Shown: positions 52,021-60,280 of the stretch, in pieces
Layout: each line of letters starts with the position of its first letter
Numbering within the stretch: position 1 is the first letter of the stretch
Assembly: GCA_029259715.1 (NCBI GenBank)
Contig: JAJDEP010000007.1
Span: forward strand, 1 to 64,000
Origin: Planctomycetota bacterium
GTDB lineage: Bacteria > Planctomycetota > B15-G4
Direction of reading: 5' to 3'
Length of the DNA: 64,000 bases
Position numbers and translations under genes: made by a program
Notes under the pieces: model-generated
What the model was told of the DNA's origin: nothing
Seen by the model: only the letters and a program-made list of their open reading frames with translations
Database searches by the model: none

Positions 52021-52036
52021 GGAGGGGTCTACCATC
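52021..52036 (+). promoter_or_regulatory. ribosome binding site that points to an ATC start codon for the sigma factor
   Basis: GGAGGGG at 52021-52027 is followed by TCTACC and then ATC at 52034-52036. Counted from GGAGG the spacer is eight bases, ideal for initiation, and the codon is where family proteins have Met. No ATG, GTG or TTG lies in the right place. Confidence 0.55.
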
Positions 52037-52855
52037 GCTGGCGACAAGACGATCGAGATCTACCTGCGGGAGATCAACCGCGTCAAACTGTTGACGGCGG
52101 AATCGGAGCGAGCGCTGGCGGTTCGTGTGCAGGCCGGCGACACCGAAGCGCGCAACGACCTGGCGCTCGCCAACCTGCGCCTGGTGGTCAGCATCGCGAA
52201 GCGATACATGAACCGCGGCATGACCCTGCTCGACCTCATCGAGGAGGGCAATGTCGGCCTCATGCGCGCCGTCGAGAAGTTCGACCCGGAGGCCAACTGC
52301 CGCTTCTCGACCTACGCCACCTGGTGGATCAAGCAGTCCATCCGCCGCGCCCTGACCAACACGGTCAAGACGGTGCGCATCCCCTCCTACATGGTCGAGC
52401 TGATGTCGCGCTGGAACGTGACGAACGACCAGCTCACAGCTTCGCTCGGTCGCCCACCCACCGCGAACGAGGTCGCCGAGGGCATGGACCTCAAGGTCGA
52501 GGCCATCGGCAACGTGCGCAATGCCATGCGCACAGCGTCCCGGTACACCCAATCCATCGCCGGCTCCAATGAGGACGGCGACCTGGCCGACACCATCGTC
52601 GACCCCAACTCGGACGACCCCCACGACACCCTGGTACAGGACGCCGAGGTGACGCGCATGCTCAGCCACCTCGGCTCCCTGGATGAACGCCAGCGGAAGA
52701 TCCTGAAGATGCGTTTCGGCCTCGGATATGCTGAGCCGATGACGCTGAAGGAGATCGGCGTGAAGCTCAGTCTCACCCGGGAGCGGGTCCGTCAGATCCA
52801 GAACGAGGCCCTTGCGCTCCTCCTCTCCATCATGTCGAGCAACTCCCTCGTCTAG
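52034..52855 (+). CDS. sigma-70 family RNA polymerase sigma factor (group 1/2 or RpoH-like, regions 1.2-4)
   Basis: 273 residues from the ATC start: AGDKTIEIYLREIN is region 1.2, LANLRLVVSIAKRYMNRG-MTLLDLIEEGNVGLMRAVEKFDP region 2.1-2.2, FSTYATWWIKQSIRRAL region 2.4, TVRIPSYMVELMSRW onward region 3 and LKEIGVKLSLTRERVRQIQNEAL region 4.2 for the -35 box. The only canonical start is GTG 51866, inside the divergent gene's first codons, which would add 56 Pro/Ser/Arg-rich residues unlike any sigma factor. The likely start is ATC 52034, preceded by a strong ribosome site. hemW overlaps its end. Confidence 0.88.
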   Translation: MAGDKTIEIYLREINRVKLLTAESERALAVRVQAGDTEARNDLALANLRLVVSIAKRYMNRGMTLLDLIEEGNVGLMRAVEKFDPEANCRFSTYATWWIKQSIRRALTNTVKTVRIPSYMVELMSRWNVTNDQLTASLGRPPTANEVAEGMDLKVEAIGNVRNAMRTASRYTQSIAGSNEDGDLADTIVDPNSDDPHDTLVQDAEVTRMLSHLGSLDERQRKILKMRFGLGYAEPMTLKEIGVKLSLTRERVRQIQNEALALLLSIMSSNSLV

Positions 52856-54053
52856 CGGCAGCGCCGCTTCGGCAGCTCCCGAGCAGGATCTGGTCGACAC
52901 CGGCCCCCGACGGCCTCTCTCCGCGCTCTACGCACACATCCCGTTCTGCCGTGATCGCTGCACGTACTGCGCCTTCGCCACGCTCGCCGACGAGACCGCC
53001 CTGCACGAGGCCCTCGTGGAGGCGCTGGTCCGGGAGCACGATGAGGGCCCCCCACACGCTCCCCTGACATCGCTCTATCTCGGCGGCGGGACCCCCAGCC
53101 TCCTGGCGCCTCACCGCCTGCAGCGGCTGCTCGAAGCGCTCCACCCCCGGTCCGACGCGGCCGAGGTCACGCTCGAGGCCAATCCGGCCAACGTGTCCGA
53201 CGAGAACCTCGGGGCCTGGCGGGACCTGGGCATCAACCGCCTCTCCATCGGCATCCAGACCTTCCAGGATTCCGTGTTGGCGAGCCTGGGTCGCCACCAT
53301 GACGGCGCCGAGGCCCGCCGCGCCCTCGACCGCGTCTCCGCGCGGTGGTCAGGGACCTGGAGCGCGGACCTCCTCGTCGGGTGGGCGGGTCAAACTCTCG
53401 AGCACCTCGAGTCGGACCTGCAGGAGATTGTCAGCCGCCAGCCCCCCCACATCTCGATCTACGGACTGACCATTGAGCCCGGCACCCCGCTGCAGGCGCT
53501 CCAAGACGCCGGCCGCACCGTCACCGCCCCACCGGACCGGTCTCCCGCGTTCGACGACCTTTGGTCCGCCCGCCTCGGAGCGGCCGGCTTCACCCGCTAC
53601 GAAGTCTCCAATTTCGCCCTGGAAGGCCATGATTCTCGGCACAATCGGGTGTATTGGGACAACGAGTCCTATCTCGGCCTCGGCCCCGGCGCATCAAGTT
53701 CGGTGCATCCATGGCGCTGGACGAATCTCCGCGACACCCGCACGTATATCGATCGGGTCGGCTCCCCGCTCTCGGTTCGCAGCTCCTGTGAGCGCCTGAC
53801 TCCCAGCGACCGCCTGCTGGAGAGCCTTGGGGCCGGGCTGAGGACGCCGACAGGTCTGGGCCGTGAGCACCTCACCCGTCGCTTCGGCCCCGGCTGGGAA
53901 GCGATGGTGGTCACCGCCGGAGACGCCATGCTCGACTCCGGCCTGCTGGTGATCGACGCTGCCGGACTTCGGCTCGCACCCGGCGCACTCGTCCGAGCGG
54001 ACCGGGTCATCACCGAGCTCGCCGCTGCATGGGGCTCCCCACCGGAGCTTTGA
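52812..54053 (+). CDS. hemW: radical SAM coproporphyrinogen III oxidase-like / heme chaperone HemW
   Basis: HemW-type proteins carry a radical SAM site and hand heme to target proteins. Three cysteines, Cys46, Cys50 and Cys53 (CRDRCTYC), bind the Fe-S cluster; the fourth cysteine of the oxygen-independent oxidase HemN motif is absent, so this is the chaperone type. Other landmarks: LYLGGGTPSLL, LEANPANVSDENL, NRLSIGIQTFQ and YEVSNFALEGHDSRHN. The start is unclear: TTG 52812 overlaps the sigma gene by 44 bases, CTG 52890 is nearer the family start. It is followed 22 bases later by the pabA-type gene. Confidence 0.9.
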   Translation: MRSSSPSCRATPSSSGSAASAAPEQDLVDTGPRRPLSALYAHIPFCRDRCTYCAFATLADETALHEALVEALVREHDEGPPHAPLTSLYLGGGTPSLLAPHRLQRLLEALHPRSDAAEVTLEANPANVSDENLGAWRDLGINRLSIGIQTFQDSVLASLGRHHDGAEARRALDRVSARWSGTWSADLLVGWAGQTLEHLESDLQEIVSRQPPHISIYGLTIEPGTPLQALQDAGRTVTAPPDRSPAFDDLWSARLGAAGFTRYEVSNFALEGHDSRHNRVYWDNESYLGLGPGASSSVHPWRWTNLRDTRTYIDRVGSPLSVRSSCERLTPSDRLLESLGAGLRTPTGLGREHLTRRFGPGWEAMVVTAGDAMLDSGLLVIDAAGLRLAPGALVRADRVITELAAAWGSPPEL

Positions 54054-54078
54054 TTCACATCTACGCCGTCTTTAAATG
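54050..54078 (+). promoter_or_regulatory. possible internal promoter TTGATT-N17-TAAATG before pabA/trpG
   Basis: TTGATT (54050-54055) and TAAATG (54073-54078) are 17 bases apart in a markedly AT-rich spot. Transcription would start near 54085, where a GTG begins the family-typical N-terminus. This would give a leaderless message for the amidotransferase gene. Confidence 0.45.
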
Positions 54079-54654
54079 CCACTAGTGATCCTTTTAATAG
54101 ACAATTACGACTCCTTCACCTACAACCTCCACCAGCTCCTTGCCGACTGTGCGGGGACCGCTGAGGGCGTTGAAGTGGTGCGCAACGACGCCTTGGAGCC
54201 CGATGACCTCGTCGAGCGTGCTCCGAGCCGGGTCGTGCTCTCCCCCGGCCCCGGACATCCGCGTGAATCCCGGGTGTCCCTGCTGGCATCCGAACGCCTC
54301 CCCCACACCCCCATCCTCGGCGTCTGCCTCGGTCACCAGGCTCTGGCCCTCGCTCATGGCGGTCAGGTGGGACGTTCGCCCCGCCCCACCCACGGCCGCC
54401 CCGTCGCCATGCACCACGATGACTCACCGCTCTTCGACGGAGTCCCCGACCCCTTCGAGGCCGCTCTGTATCACTCGCTCCTGGTCGACCGCCCCTCGCT
54501 CCCCGACGACCTGGTCGTCTCGGCATGGAACGACGCGGGGGATATCATGGCCCTTCGCCATCGACACCGGCCCCACCATGGCGTGCAGTTCCATCCCGAG
54601 TCCTTCATGTCTCACACGGGTCGACGCCTCGTGAAGAATTTCCTCCGCCTGTGA
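54076..54654 (+). CDS. pabA: glutamine amidotransferase, component II of anthranilate or aminodeoxychorismate synthase
   Basis: Releases ammonia from glutamine for a partner synthase. 192 residues: ILLIDNYDSFTYNL, LSPGPGHP, GVCLGHQ with nucleophile Cys84, and HPES with His173/Glu175. The partner subunit (TrpE or PabB) is not in the window, so the target, folate or tryptophan, stays open. ATG 54076 lacks a ribosome site; GTG 54085 gives the exact family N-terminus and would be a leaderless start from the promoter just upstream. Codons 3-8 include CTA, CTT, TTA and ATA, rare in this GC-rich region. pyrF overlaps its stop by four bases. Confidence 0.92.
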   Translation: MPLVILLIDNYDSFTYNLHQLLADCAGTAEGVEVVRNDALEPDDLVERAPSRVVLSPGPGHPRESRVSLLASERLPHTPILGVCLGHQALALAHGGQVGRSPRPTHGRPVAMHHDDSPLFDGVPDPFEAALYHSLLVDRPSLPDDLVVSAWNDAGDIMALRHRHRPHHGVQFHPESFMSHTGRRLVKNFLRL

Positions 54655-55544
54655 CGACCTTCGCCGATCGACTCGCCGACGCCGTCCTGTCCAAGGGCAG
54701 CTCCCTCGTGGTCGGTCTCGACCCGAACCTCGAGCGCATGCCGCGCGTCCTCGTGGAGGCCGCGCGCTCCGAAGCCGACGACGAGCGTGAACAGGCCGCC
54801 CACGCGATCCAGCGCTACCAGGAGCGCGTGCTCGAGTTGGTCGCGCCGTACGCCGCGGCGGTGAAGCCGCAGATCGCGTACTACGAACAGTGGGGGCCGG
54901 CCGGCATCCGCGCGTACGAGCAGGCGTGCGACCGGGCTCGAGAACTCGGGCTGCTCGTCATCGGCGACATCAAGCGCGGCGACATCGGCTCGACGGCCAC
55001 GGCGTATGCACAAGCACACCTGCCGCGCGCCGACGCCGTCACCGTGAATCCCTATCTCGGCACCGACAGCCTGCAGCCCTTCCTCGATCGCTCGTCCGCC
55101 ACGGGCACAGGCTTATTCGTGCTCGTCCGCACGAGCAACCCGTCGGCAGCGGAATTGCAGGACCTCACGGTGGGCAGCGACCCGGTGCACGAACGCGTCG
55201 CCGCCTTGGTGAACCGGTGGGGCGCGGATCGCATCGGCGAACACGGCTACTCCGACATCGGCGCGGTCGTCGGCGCGACACGCCCGGAACACCTCAGCCG
55301 CATGCGCGAGCTGTTGCCGCAGACCTGGTTCCTGATCCCCGGCGTCGGTGCACAGGGGGGGCGCGCCGCCGACCTCGTCGCCGCCTTCGACGAACGCGGA
55401 CTCGGCGCCGTGGTCAACTCATCGCGCGGCATCCTCTACGCCTACGGCGACCCCGAGACCGCCGACTGGGAGGCCTCCATCGCCACCGCCGCCCGCGACC
55501 TCCGCGACGAACTGCGCTCCGCAGCTCAACCGGCCACCACCTGA
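54651..55544 (+). CDS. pyrF: orotidine-5'-phosphate decarboxylase (type 2)
   Basis: Last step of UMP synthesis, release of CO2 from OMP. 297 residues with the type 2 layout: SLVVGLDPNLERMP, AVKPQIAYYEQWG, the catalytic Asp/Lys motif VIGDIKRGDIGSTATAYA, GAVVGATRPEHL and IPGVGAQGG. The start is GTG 54651, overlapping the pabA stop (GTGA). bshC follows five bases after its stop, so pyrF and the bacillithiol genes share a transcript. Confidence 0.96.
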   Translation: MTTFADRLADAVLSKGSSLVVGLDPNLERMPRVLVEAARSEADDEREQAAHAIQRYQERVLELVAPYAAAVKPQIAYYEQWGPAGIRAYEQACDRARELGLLVIGDIKRGDIGSTATAYAQAHLPRADAVTVNPYLGTDSLQPFLDRSSATGTGLFVLVRTSNPSAAELQDLTVGSDPVHERVAALVNRWGADRIGEHGYSDIGAVVGATRPEHLSRMRELLPQTWFLIPGVGAQGGRAADLVAAFDERGLGAVVNSSRGILYAYGDPETADWEASIATAARDLRDELRSAAQPATT

Positions 55545-55549
55545 CGCCC

Positions 55550-57004
55550 GTGACCCCGCAACGCGGCGTCCACCGTCTGCCGGCACGACAGCACGGAGCC
55601 TGGACCGCTCGCTGGTTCGCCGGCGATGGGGGACTCGCCTCGACGTTCGGTCCGCCGCCGAGCCTCGCGGCCCTGCGCGCGTGTGCCGGACCCGTCGATG
55701 CCGCGCGCAAGAGCGGTTGGACCCGGGCCTTCGAGAGCGGACGCGCCGACGTCCCCGATGAGGAGGCCCTCGTCGTCCTGGCCGGCCAGCAACCCGTGCT
55801 GGGGGGCGGGTCCCTGCTCGTGGCCCACAAGATCGCCAGCGCCATCAACCTGGCCAACGCCCTCACCATCGAACTCCATCGGCCCGTCATCCCGGTCTTC
55901 CTGGCGGCCACCGAAGATCACGACTCCTCCGAGGTCGACCACGTCGACACCGTCGATGGGGGCAAGGGACGCCTCACTCGCCACCGGTGTCCCGTGCATC
56001 CACCTCACGAGAGCTTCCATCGCTGCGGGTGGGACCCCCAACGCCTCGGGCCCGTCATCTCATCGATCGCGGGAACAAGCACGCCCTTTGAAGTCCATTT
56101 AAAGGCTGATCCCTTGGCGTCCCATGTGATCGCTTTGATCGATGCGGTGTTCGGCCCGCTCGGACTGCACATCGTCCAGAGCCACCTCGTCACCAGCCGG
56201 TCCCTCCCGGTGCTCCGGCGGGCGCTCGACGCATCGGATTCGATCGCTGCGATTCTCGATGAGGGCGGGCGCGCCCTGCAGGCCCTCGACCTGCCGCCGA
56301 GCTTCGACGCCGCCGATCCACGCCCCCTGGTCCTCGAGTCCAGTGACGGCCGTCGCCGTCGCCTGGGACCCGATGATGGGGAGGCGACGTCCCGGCTCAC
56401 CGCGCACCCGGACGACTTCTCTCCCCACGCCGCCCTGAGGCCCATCGTCCAGGCCGCGGCCCTGCCGGTCATCGCCCAGGTGGCCGGTCCCAGCGAGATG
56501 CTCTACCTCGGCCAGTCCCGCGGTCTCCACGGGGCGTTCGAAGTCCCGCCACCCGTACTCGTTCCACGACTCGAGGCCACGCGCCTGCCGGCCGGCGTCG
56601 GACCCGAGGCCCTCGAAGCCTCGGGCAGCCGGAACATCGCGCCGGAGCTCGAGGCGGCTCGCGGCGCCCTCGACGAGGCCGCCACCGCATTCGTCGATGC
56701 CGTGGGCCGGGTGGACCCCGGCCTGGCCGGCAAGGGGCGCCGTTGGCTCGAAGGCGCCCGCAAGGGGGCCGACCGCCTCGCCGCCGCGCCCGGATTCCGG
56801 GGCGAACAGGCCGCCGGCGTGCGGGCCTTCCTGCGTCCGCGCGACTCCCACCAGGACGCCGTGCTGGCCTGGCTCCCCGAGGCACTCCGCGGACCGGACT
56901 GGGCTGAGCACATCGTGAGCCTCGCGCGCCCCTTGCAGGCCCCCGAACACGTGGCCCACGTCTATCCTCTGGAGTCCTCGTCACCGGAGACCTCCCATGG
57001 TTGA
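55550..57004 (+). CDS. bshC: bacillithiol biosynthesis cysteine-adding enzyme BshC
   Basis: Adds cysteine to glucosaminyl-malate in the last step of bacillithiol synthesis. 484 residues: VVLAGQQPVLGGGSLLVAHKIASAINLANAL is the family core, followed by PVFLAATEDHDSSEVDHVDTV and a later SEMLYLGQSRGLHGAFEVPPPVLVPR. The C-terminal part is long and helical, as in the family. The open frame extends upstream across pyrF, but GTG 55550 fits the gene order and family length. Its last codons overlap the bshB start by eight bases. Assignment rests on motif order and the neighbouring bshB and bshA. Confidence 0.9.
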   Translation: MTPQRGVHRLPARQHGAWTARWFAGDGGLASTFGPPPSLAALRACAGPVDAARKSGWTRAFESGRADVPDEEALVVLAGQQPVLGGGSLLVAHKIASAINLANALTIELHRPVIPVFLAATEDHDSSEVDHVDTVDGGKGRLTRHRCPVHPPHESFHRCGWDPQRLGPVISSIAGTSTPFEVHLKADPLASHVIALIDAVFGPLGLHIVQSHLVTSRSLPVLRRALDASDSIAAILDEGGRALQALDLPPSFDAADPRPLVLESSDGRRRRLGPDDGEATSRLTAHPDDFSPHAALRPIVQAAALPVIAQVAGPSEMLYLGQSRGLHGAFEVPPPVLVPRLEATRLPAGVGPEALEASGSRNIAPELEAARGALDEAATAFVDAVGRVDPGLAGKGRRWLEGARKGADRLAAAPGFRGEQAAGVRAFLRPRDSHQDAVLAWLPEALRGPDWAEHIVSLARPLQAPEHVAHVYPLESSSPETSHG

Positions 57005-57731
57005 TGCCCTCGTCTTCGGACCGCACCCCGACGACATCGAGATCTGTGCCGGCGGGCTGGTCCTCTCGCTGCGGGCCCAGGGCTACACGGTGGGGGGCGT
57101 CGACATGACGGCCGGCGAGGCGGGCACGCGGGGCAGCGCCGACTCCCGGCGACAGGAGGCCGCCACGGGGGGCGAACTGCTGGGCCTCGCCTTCCGCGAG
57201 TGCCTCGGCCTCCCCGACGGCGCGCTGTCGGCCGATGAGGCGGCCCGCGACCTCGTCATCGATGTGCTGCGTCGGCACCGCCCGCGCCTCGTCGTCGCGC
57301 CCATCGCCAGCGACGACCACCCCGACCACTCGCGCACCGGCCTGCTCGTGAAGGAGGCACGCTTCCTCGCCGGCTGCAGCAACATCGGCCCGCAAGGCGA
57401 GCCCTGGCGCCCCGACCGCGTGCTCTTCTATCCCTCCCGCGAGCCGTGCAACCCGACGCTCATCGTCGACATCAGCGCCGTGTTCGAGGCGAAGATGGTC
57501 GCCGTCCGGGCCCACGCCTCGCAGCTGCACGACCCCGGGTCGAATGAACCCATGACCAACATCGCGTCGCCCGAGTTCCTCGATCAGATCGAGGCGGCGA
57601 ACCGCTACTTCGGCAGCCTCGTGGGCTTCACCTACGGCGAACCCTTCGTCGTCGAGGGCCCGCTGGCCGTCGACGACCCGATGCCGCTCGTGCGCGGGCG
57701 CGGGCACAAGCTGTTCGGATGGAAGCCATGA
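56997..57731 (+). CDS. bshB: N-acetylglucosaminyl-malate deacetylase BshB (PIG-L/LmbE family)
   Basis: Removes the acetyl group from GlcNAc-malate, step two of bacillithiol synthesis. 244 residues: FGPHPDDIEICAGG carries the zinc-binding His/Asp pair and catalytic Asp, DMTAGEAGTRGSADSRRQEA is typical of the BshB1 type, and DDHPDHSRTG provides the third zinc histidine. Such deacetylases can also act on conjugates; the position between bshC and bshA supports the bacillithiol role. It overlaps bshC by eight bases and bshA by four. Confidence 0.93.
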   Translation: MVDALVFGPHPDDIEICAGGLVLSLRAQGYTVGGVDMTAGEAGTRGSADSRRQEAATGGELLGLAFRECLGLPDGALSADEAARDLVIDVLRRHRPRLVVAPIASDDHPDHSRTGLLVKEARFLAGCSNIGPQGEPWRPDRVLFYPSREPCNPTLIVDISAVFEAKMVAVRAHASQLHDPGSNEPMTNIASPEFLDQIEAANRYFGSLVGFTYGEPFVVEGPLAVDDPMPLVRGRGHKLFGWKP

Positions 57732-58861
57732 CCTCCATGCGCATCGGCATCGCCTGTTACCCGACGTTCGGCGGCAGCGGCGTCATGGCCACCGAGCTCG
57801 GGCTCGCTCTGGCCGATCGCGGACACCAGGTCCACATCTTCAGCTACGCGCGGCCGTCGCGACTCTCGGCCTACCACCACGGCGTCGAGTTCCACAACGT
57901 CTCCGTCTCGTCCTACCCGCTGTTCCAGTACCCGCCCTATGACCTGGCCCTCGCCTCCGTCATGCGCGAGGTCATGGCCGATCAGAAACTCGACATCCTG
58001 CACGTGCACTACGCGGTGCCCCACGCCCTGTGCGCCTACCTGGCCCGGGAGATGTGCGGGAGCTGCTCGACACGCATCGTCACCACGCTGCACGGCACCG
58101 ACATCACCATCCTCGGCCGCGACCCCAGCTATCGCGATGTCATCTGCTTCGGCCTCGAACACAGCGAGGCGGTCATCTCCGTCTCGGACTGGCTCGAGCA
58201 GCAGACCCGCGACGCCTTCGACTTCAAGGGCCGCATCGACGTGGTGCCCAACTTCGTCGACGCGAAGCGCTTCCGGCCCCGGCAGGACGATGCGGTGCGT
58301 AAGGAACTGGGCGGTGACGACCACCGCCTGATCGTGCACACCTCGAACTTCCGTTCGCTCAAGCGCGTGGCCGACACCGTCGAGGTCCTGCGCCGACTGC
58401 CGGCCGAGCACAATGCCTTGCTGCTCCTCGTCGGGGACGGCCCCGACCAACCCCACGTGCGTGACCTGGCCGTGCGCCACGGCGTGGCCGACCGGGTGCG
58501 CTTCCTGGGCGAGATCGAGAACGTGGCCTGCGTCGTCTCGGCGGCGGATGTCGCGCTGTTCCCGACCGAGAGCGAGTCGTTCGGCCTCTCCGCCCTTGAG
58601 GCCATGGCCTGCGGCGTGCCCGTGGTCGCCACCGACGTGGGCGGGTTGCCCGAGGTCGTCGTCCACGGCGAGACCGGCTTCCTGCACCCGGTGGGGGACT
58701 GCGACGCCCTCGCGGCCAGCGTCGGCCGCCTGCTCGGCGACGCCGAGCTCTCGGCGCGCATGAGCGCCGCCGGCGTCGCCCGTGCGCGCGAGAATTTCTC
58801 CCTGCCGACCATGGTCGAGCGACACGAGCAGCTCTACGCACGGCTCCTCGCCGAAGTCTGA
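57728..58861 (+). CDS. bshA: N-acetyl-alpha-D-glucosaminyl L-malate synthase BshA
   Basis: First bacillithiol step: transfer of GlcNAc from UDP-GlcNAc to L-malate. 377 residues of the GT4 family with BshA-type phrases: IGIACYPTFGGSGVMATELGLAL, HVHYAVPHALCAYLAREM, TTLHGTDITILGRDPSY, VPNFVDAKRFRPR and FPTESESFGLSALEAMACGVPVV. ATG 57728 overlaps the bshB stop (ATGA) and begins at the family motif. The order bshC-bshB-bshA in one transcript gives a complete pathway. Confidence 0.95.
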   Translation: MTSMRIGIACYPTFGGSGVMATELGLALADRGHQVHIFSYARPSRLSAYHHGVEFHNVSVSSYPLFQYPPYDLALASVMREVMADQKLDILHVHYAVPHALCAYLAREMCGSCSTRIVTTLHGTDITILGRDPSYRDVICFGLEHSEAVISVSDWLEQQTRDAFDFKGRIDVVPNFVDAKRFRPRQDDAVRKELGGDDHRLIVHTSNFRSLKRVADTVEVLRRLPAEHNALLLLVGDGPDQPHVRDLAVRHGVADRVRFLGEIENVACVVSAADVALFPTESESFGLSALEAMACGVPVVATDVGGLPEVVVHGETGFLHPVGDCDALAASVGRLLGDAELSARMSAAGVARARENFSLPTMVERHEQLYARLLAEV

Positions 58862-58871
58862 GGCCCTGGTC

Positions 58872-60008
58872 GTGCAGCGCCTCTACTTCGATCACAACGC
58901 GACCTCGCCCCTGAGGAACGAGGCTCGCGACGCCCTGCTCGAGGCGCTCGCAGGCCGCGGGCCCGCCAACCCGTCGAGCGCCCACGCCGAGGGGCGGGCC
59001 GCGCGCCGCCGGCTGGAGGACGCGCGCGATGAGCTCGCCGCGGTCGTGGGGTGCCGCGCCGAACAGGTGGTCTTCACCTCCGGCGGCAGCGAGTCGAATG
59101 CCCTGGCCTTCGCGGCCGCCCCCGCAGACCGGCCGATCCTGGTCTCGGCCATCGAACACCCCTCCGTCCTGCGGCAACCCCGTGTCGAGGTCCTGCCCGT
59201 CGACGCCCAGGGCGCCCTGGCCCCCGGGCCTGAATTCGTTGCCTCCGATCCCCGGGCCTCCCGTCTCGGGGCCGCCGGGCTCGTCTCCATGGCCGCGGCC
59301 AACCATGAGGTCGGCACCGTGCCGGACCTCGCGGCGCTGGTCGCGGCCGCGGCCGCTGCGGGCGATGTCCTCGTCCATACCGATGCGAGCCAGGCTCTCG
59401 GACGCATCCCGTTCCACTTCACGACCTTGGGCGTCGACCTGGCGACGCTGTCCGGCCACAAGATAGGGGCCCCCGTCGGCATCGGGGCCCTCCTGGTGGG
59501 GGATCGGGCCGCACTGCGCCCGTTGGTCCGCGGCGGAGAGCAGGAACACGGTCGGCGCGCGGGCACCGAGGCGGTCGCCCTCGCGGTGTCGTTCGCCGCC
59601 GCCGCGCGTGCGGCGCGCGACGAGTTGTCGTCGCACGCCTCGCGTTATCGCGGTTGGGTGCGCGACTTGTATTCGTACATCCGCGATGTGGACGACTCGG
59701 TAATTCTCAACTCCCCGGCAATGGGGGGTCTACCGAACACACTCAACGTGTCGTTCCCCGGTCGGCCCGGTCCCGCGTTGGTGCACCGACTCGACCTCGA
59801 AGGCGTCGCTGTTTCGCACGGTTCCGCGTGCGCGAGCGGCTCGCTGCAACCCTCCGCGGTGCTCCTGGCGATGACCGGCGACGAAGAACGCGCTCGGTGT
59901 TCGGTGCGTATCAGCTTCGGCCCCCGAAACAGTGACGCGGAAGTGGCCGAGTTGATGCGACGACTCGCCGTTGTGCTCGACGCGGTGAGGCCGCGCGCGT
60001 TGCGCTGA
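58872..60008 (+). CDS. cysteine desulfurase (NifS/IscS type)
   Basis: Takes sulfur from cysteine, leaving alanine, for Fe-S clusters or thio-modification. 378 residues: YFDHNATSPLR at the N-terminus, His96 in AIEHPSVL, VHTDASQALGR, Lys197 in LSGHKIGAPVG as the PLP lysine, and Cys320 in SHGSACASGS as the persulfide carrier. GTG 58872 has a GAGG site and lies ten bases after bshA. Being the last gene of the bacillithiol run, it may link cysteine handling, but no scaffold protein gene is beside it. The protein ends just before the dnaA promoter region. Confidence 0.95.
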   Translation: MQRLYFDHNATSPLRNEARDALLEALAGRGPANPSSAHAEGRAARRRLEDARDELAAVVGCRAEQVVFTSGGSESNALAFAAAPADRPILVSAIEHPSVLRQPRVEVLPVDAQGALAPGPEFVASDPRASRLGAAGLVSMAAANHEVGTVPDLAALVAAAAAAGDVLVHTDASQALGRIPFHFTTLGVDLATLSGHKIGAPVGIGALLVGDRAALRPLVRGGEQEHGRRAGTEAVALAVSFAAAARAARDELSSHASRYRGWVRDLYSYIRDVDDSVILNSPAMGGLPNTLNVSFPGRPGPALVHRLDLEGVAVSHGSACASGSLQPSAVLLAMTGDEERARCSVRISFGPRNSDAEVAELMRRLAVVLDAVRPRALR

Positions 60009-60042
60009 CTCCTGCACTCGGGATGCATCGGGCAGGACCCGT

Positions 60043-60072
60043 TGACAGGATCAGGAAAACCCAGCTAGAACG
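60043..60072 (+). promoter_or_regulatory. promoter for dnaA: TTGACA-N18-TAGAAC
   Basis: A consensus -35 TTGACA (60043-60048) and TAGAAC (60067-60072), 18 bases apart. Transcription would start near 60079, giving a ~200-base leader before the dnaA ATG. The leader contains purine-rich stretches and no open frame I trust. Confidence 0.7.
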
Positions 60073-60280
60073 CATGTCCTCGTCGGGCTGCCGTGGGGGG
60101 CGGGAGAGCGAGCCGCAAGGCCGTTCATCGGGATCCCCCTGCTTCATCGCCGCTCGTGGGGGGGGAGTGCGAACCAGGTTGGTTGACGCTTCGGAGCGTT
60201 GTCATGCACGACCGGCCGTCGCGTCGGGTGGTGCACGCAGCGCGTCCGCGCGCGAATGCAGAGAGGGGAACAACGAACTC

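Noticed and set aside
51866-52033. GTG 51866 as start of the sigma factor
   Set aside because: It adds 56 Pro/Ser/Arg-rich residues unlike any sigma factor, sits inside the divergent gene's first codons and has no ribosome site; the ATC at 52034 fits better.
54890-55549. Upstream extension of bshC across pyrF
   Set aside because: The in-frame extension overlaps the whole pyrF gene in another frame and reads as Arg/His-rich noise; GTG 55550 gives normal family length.
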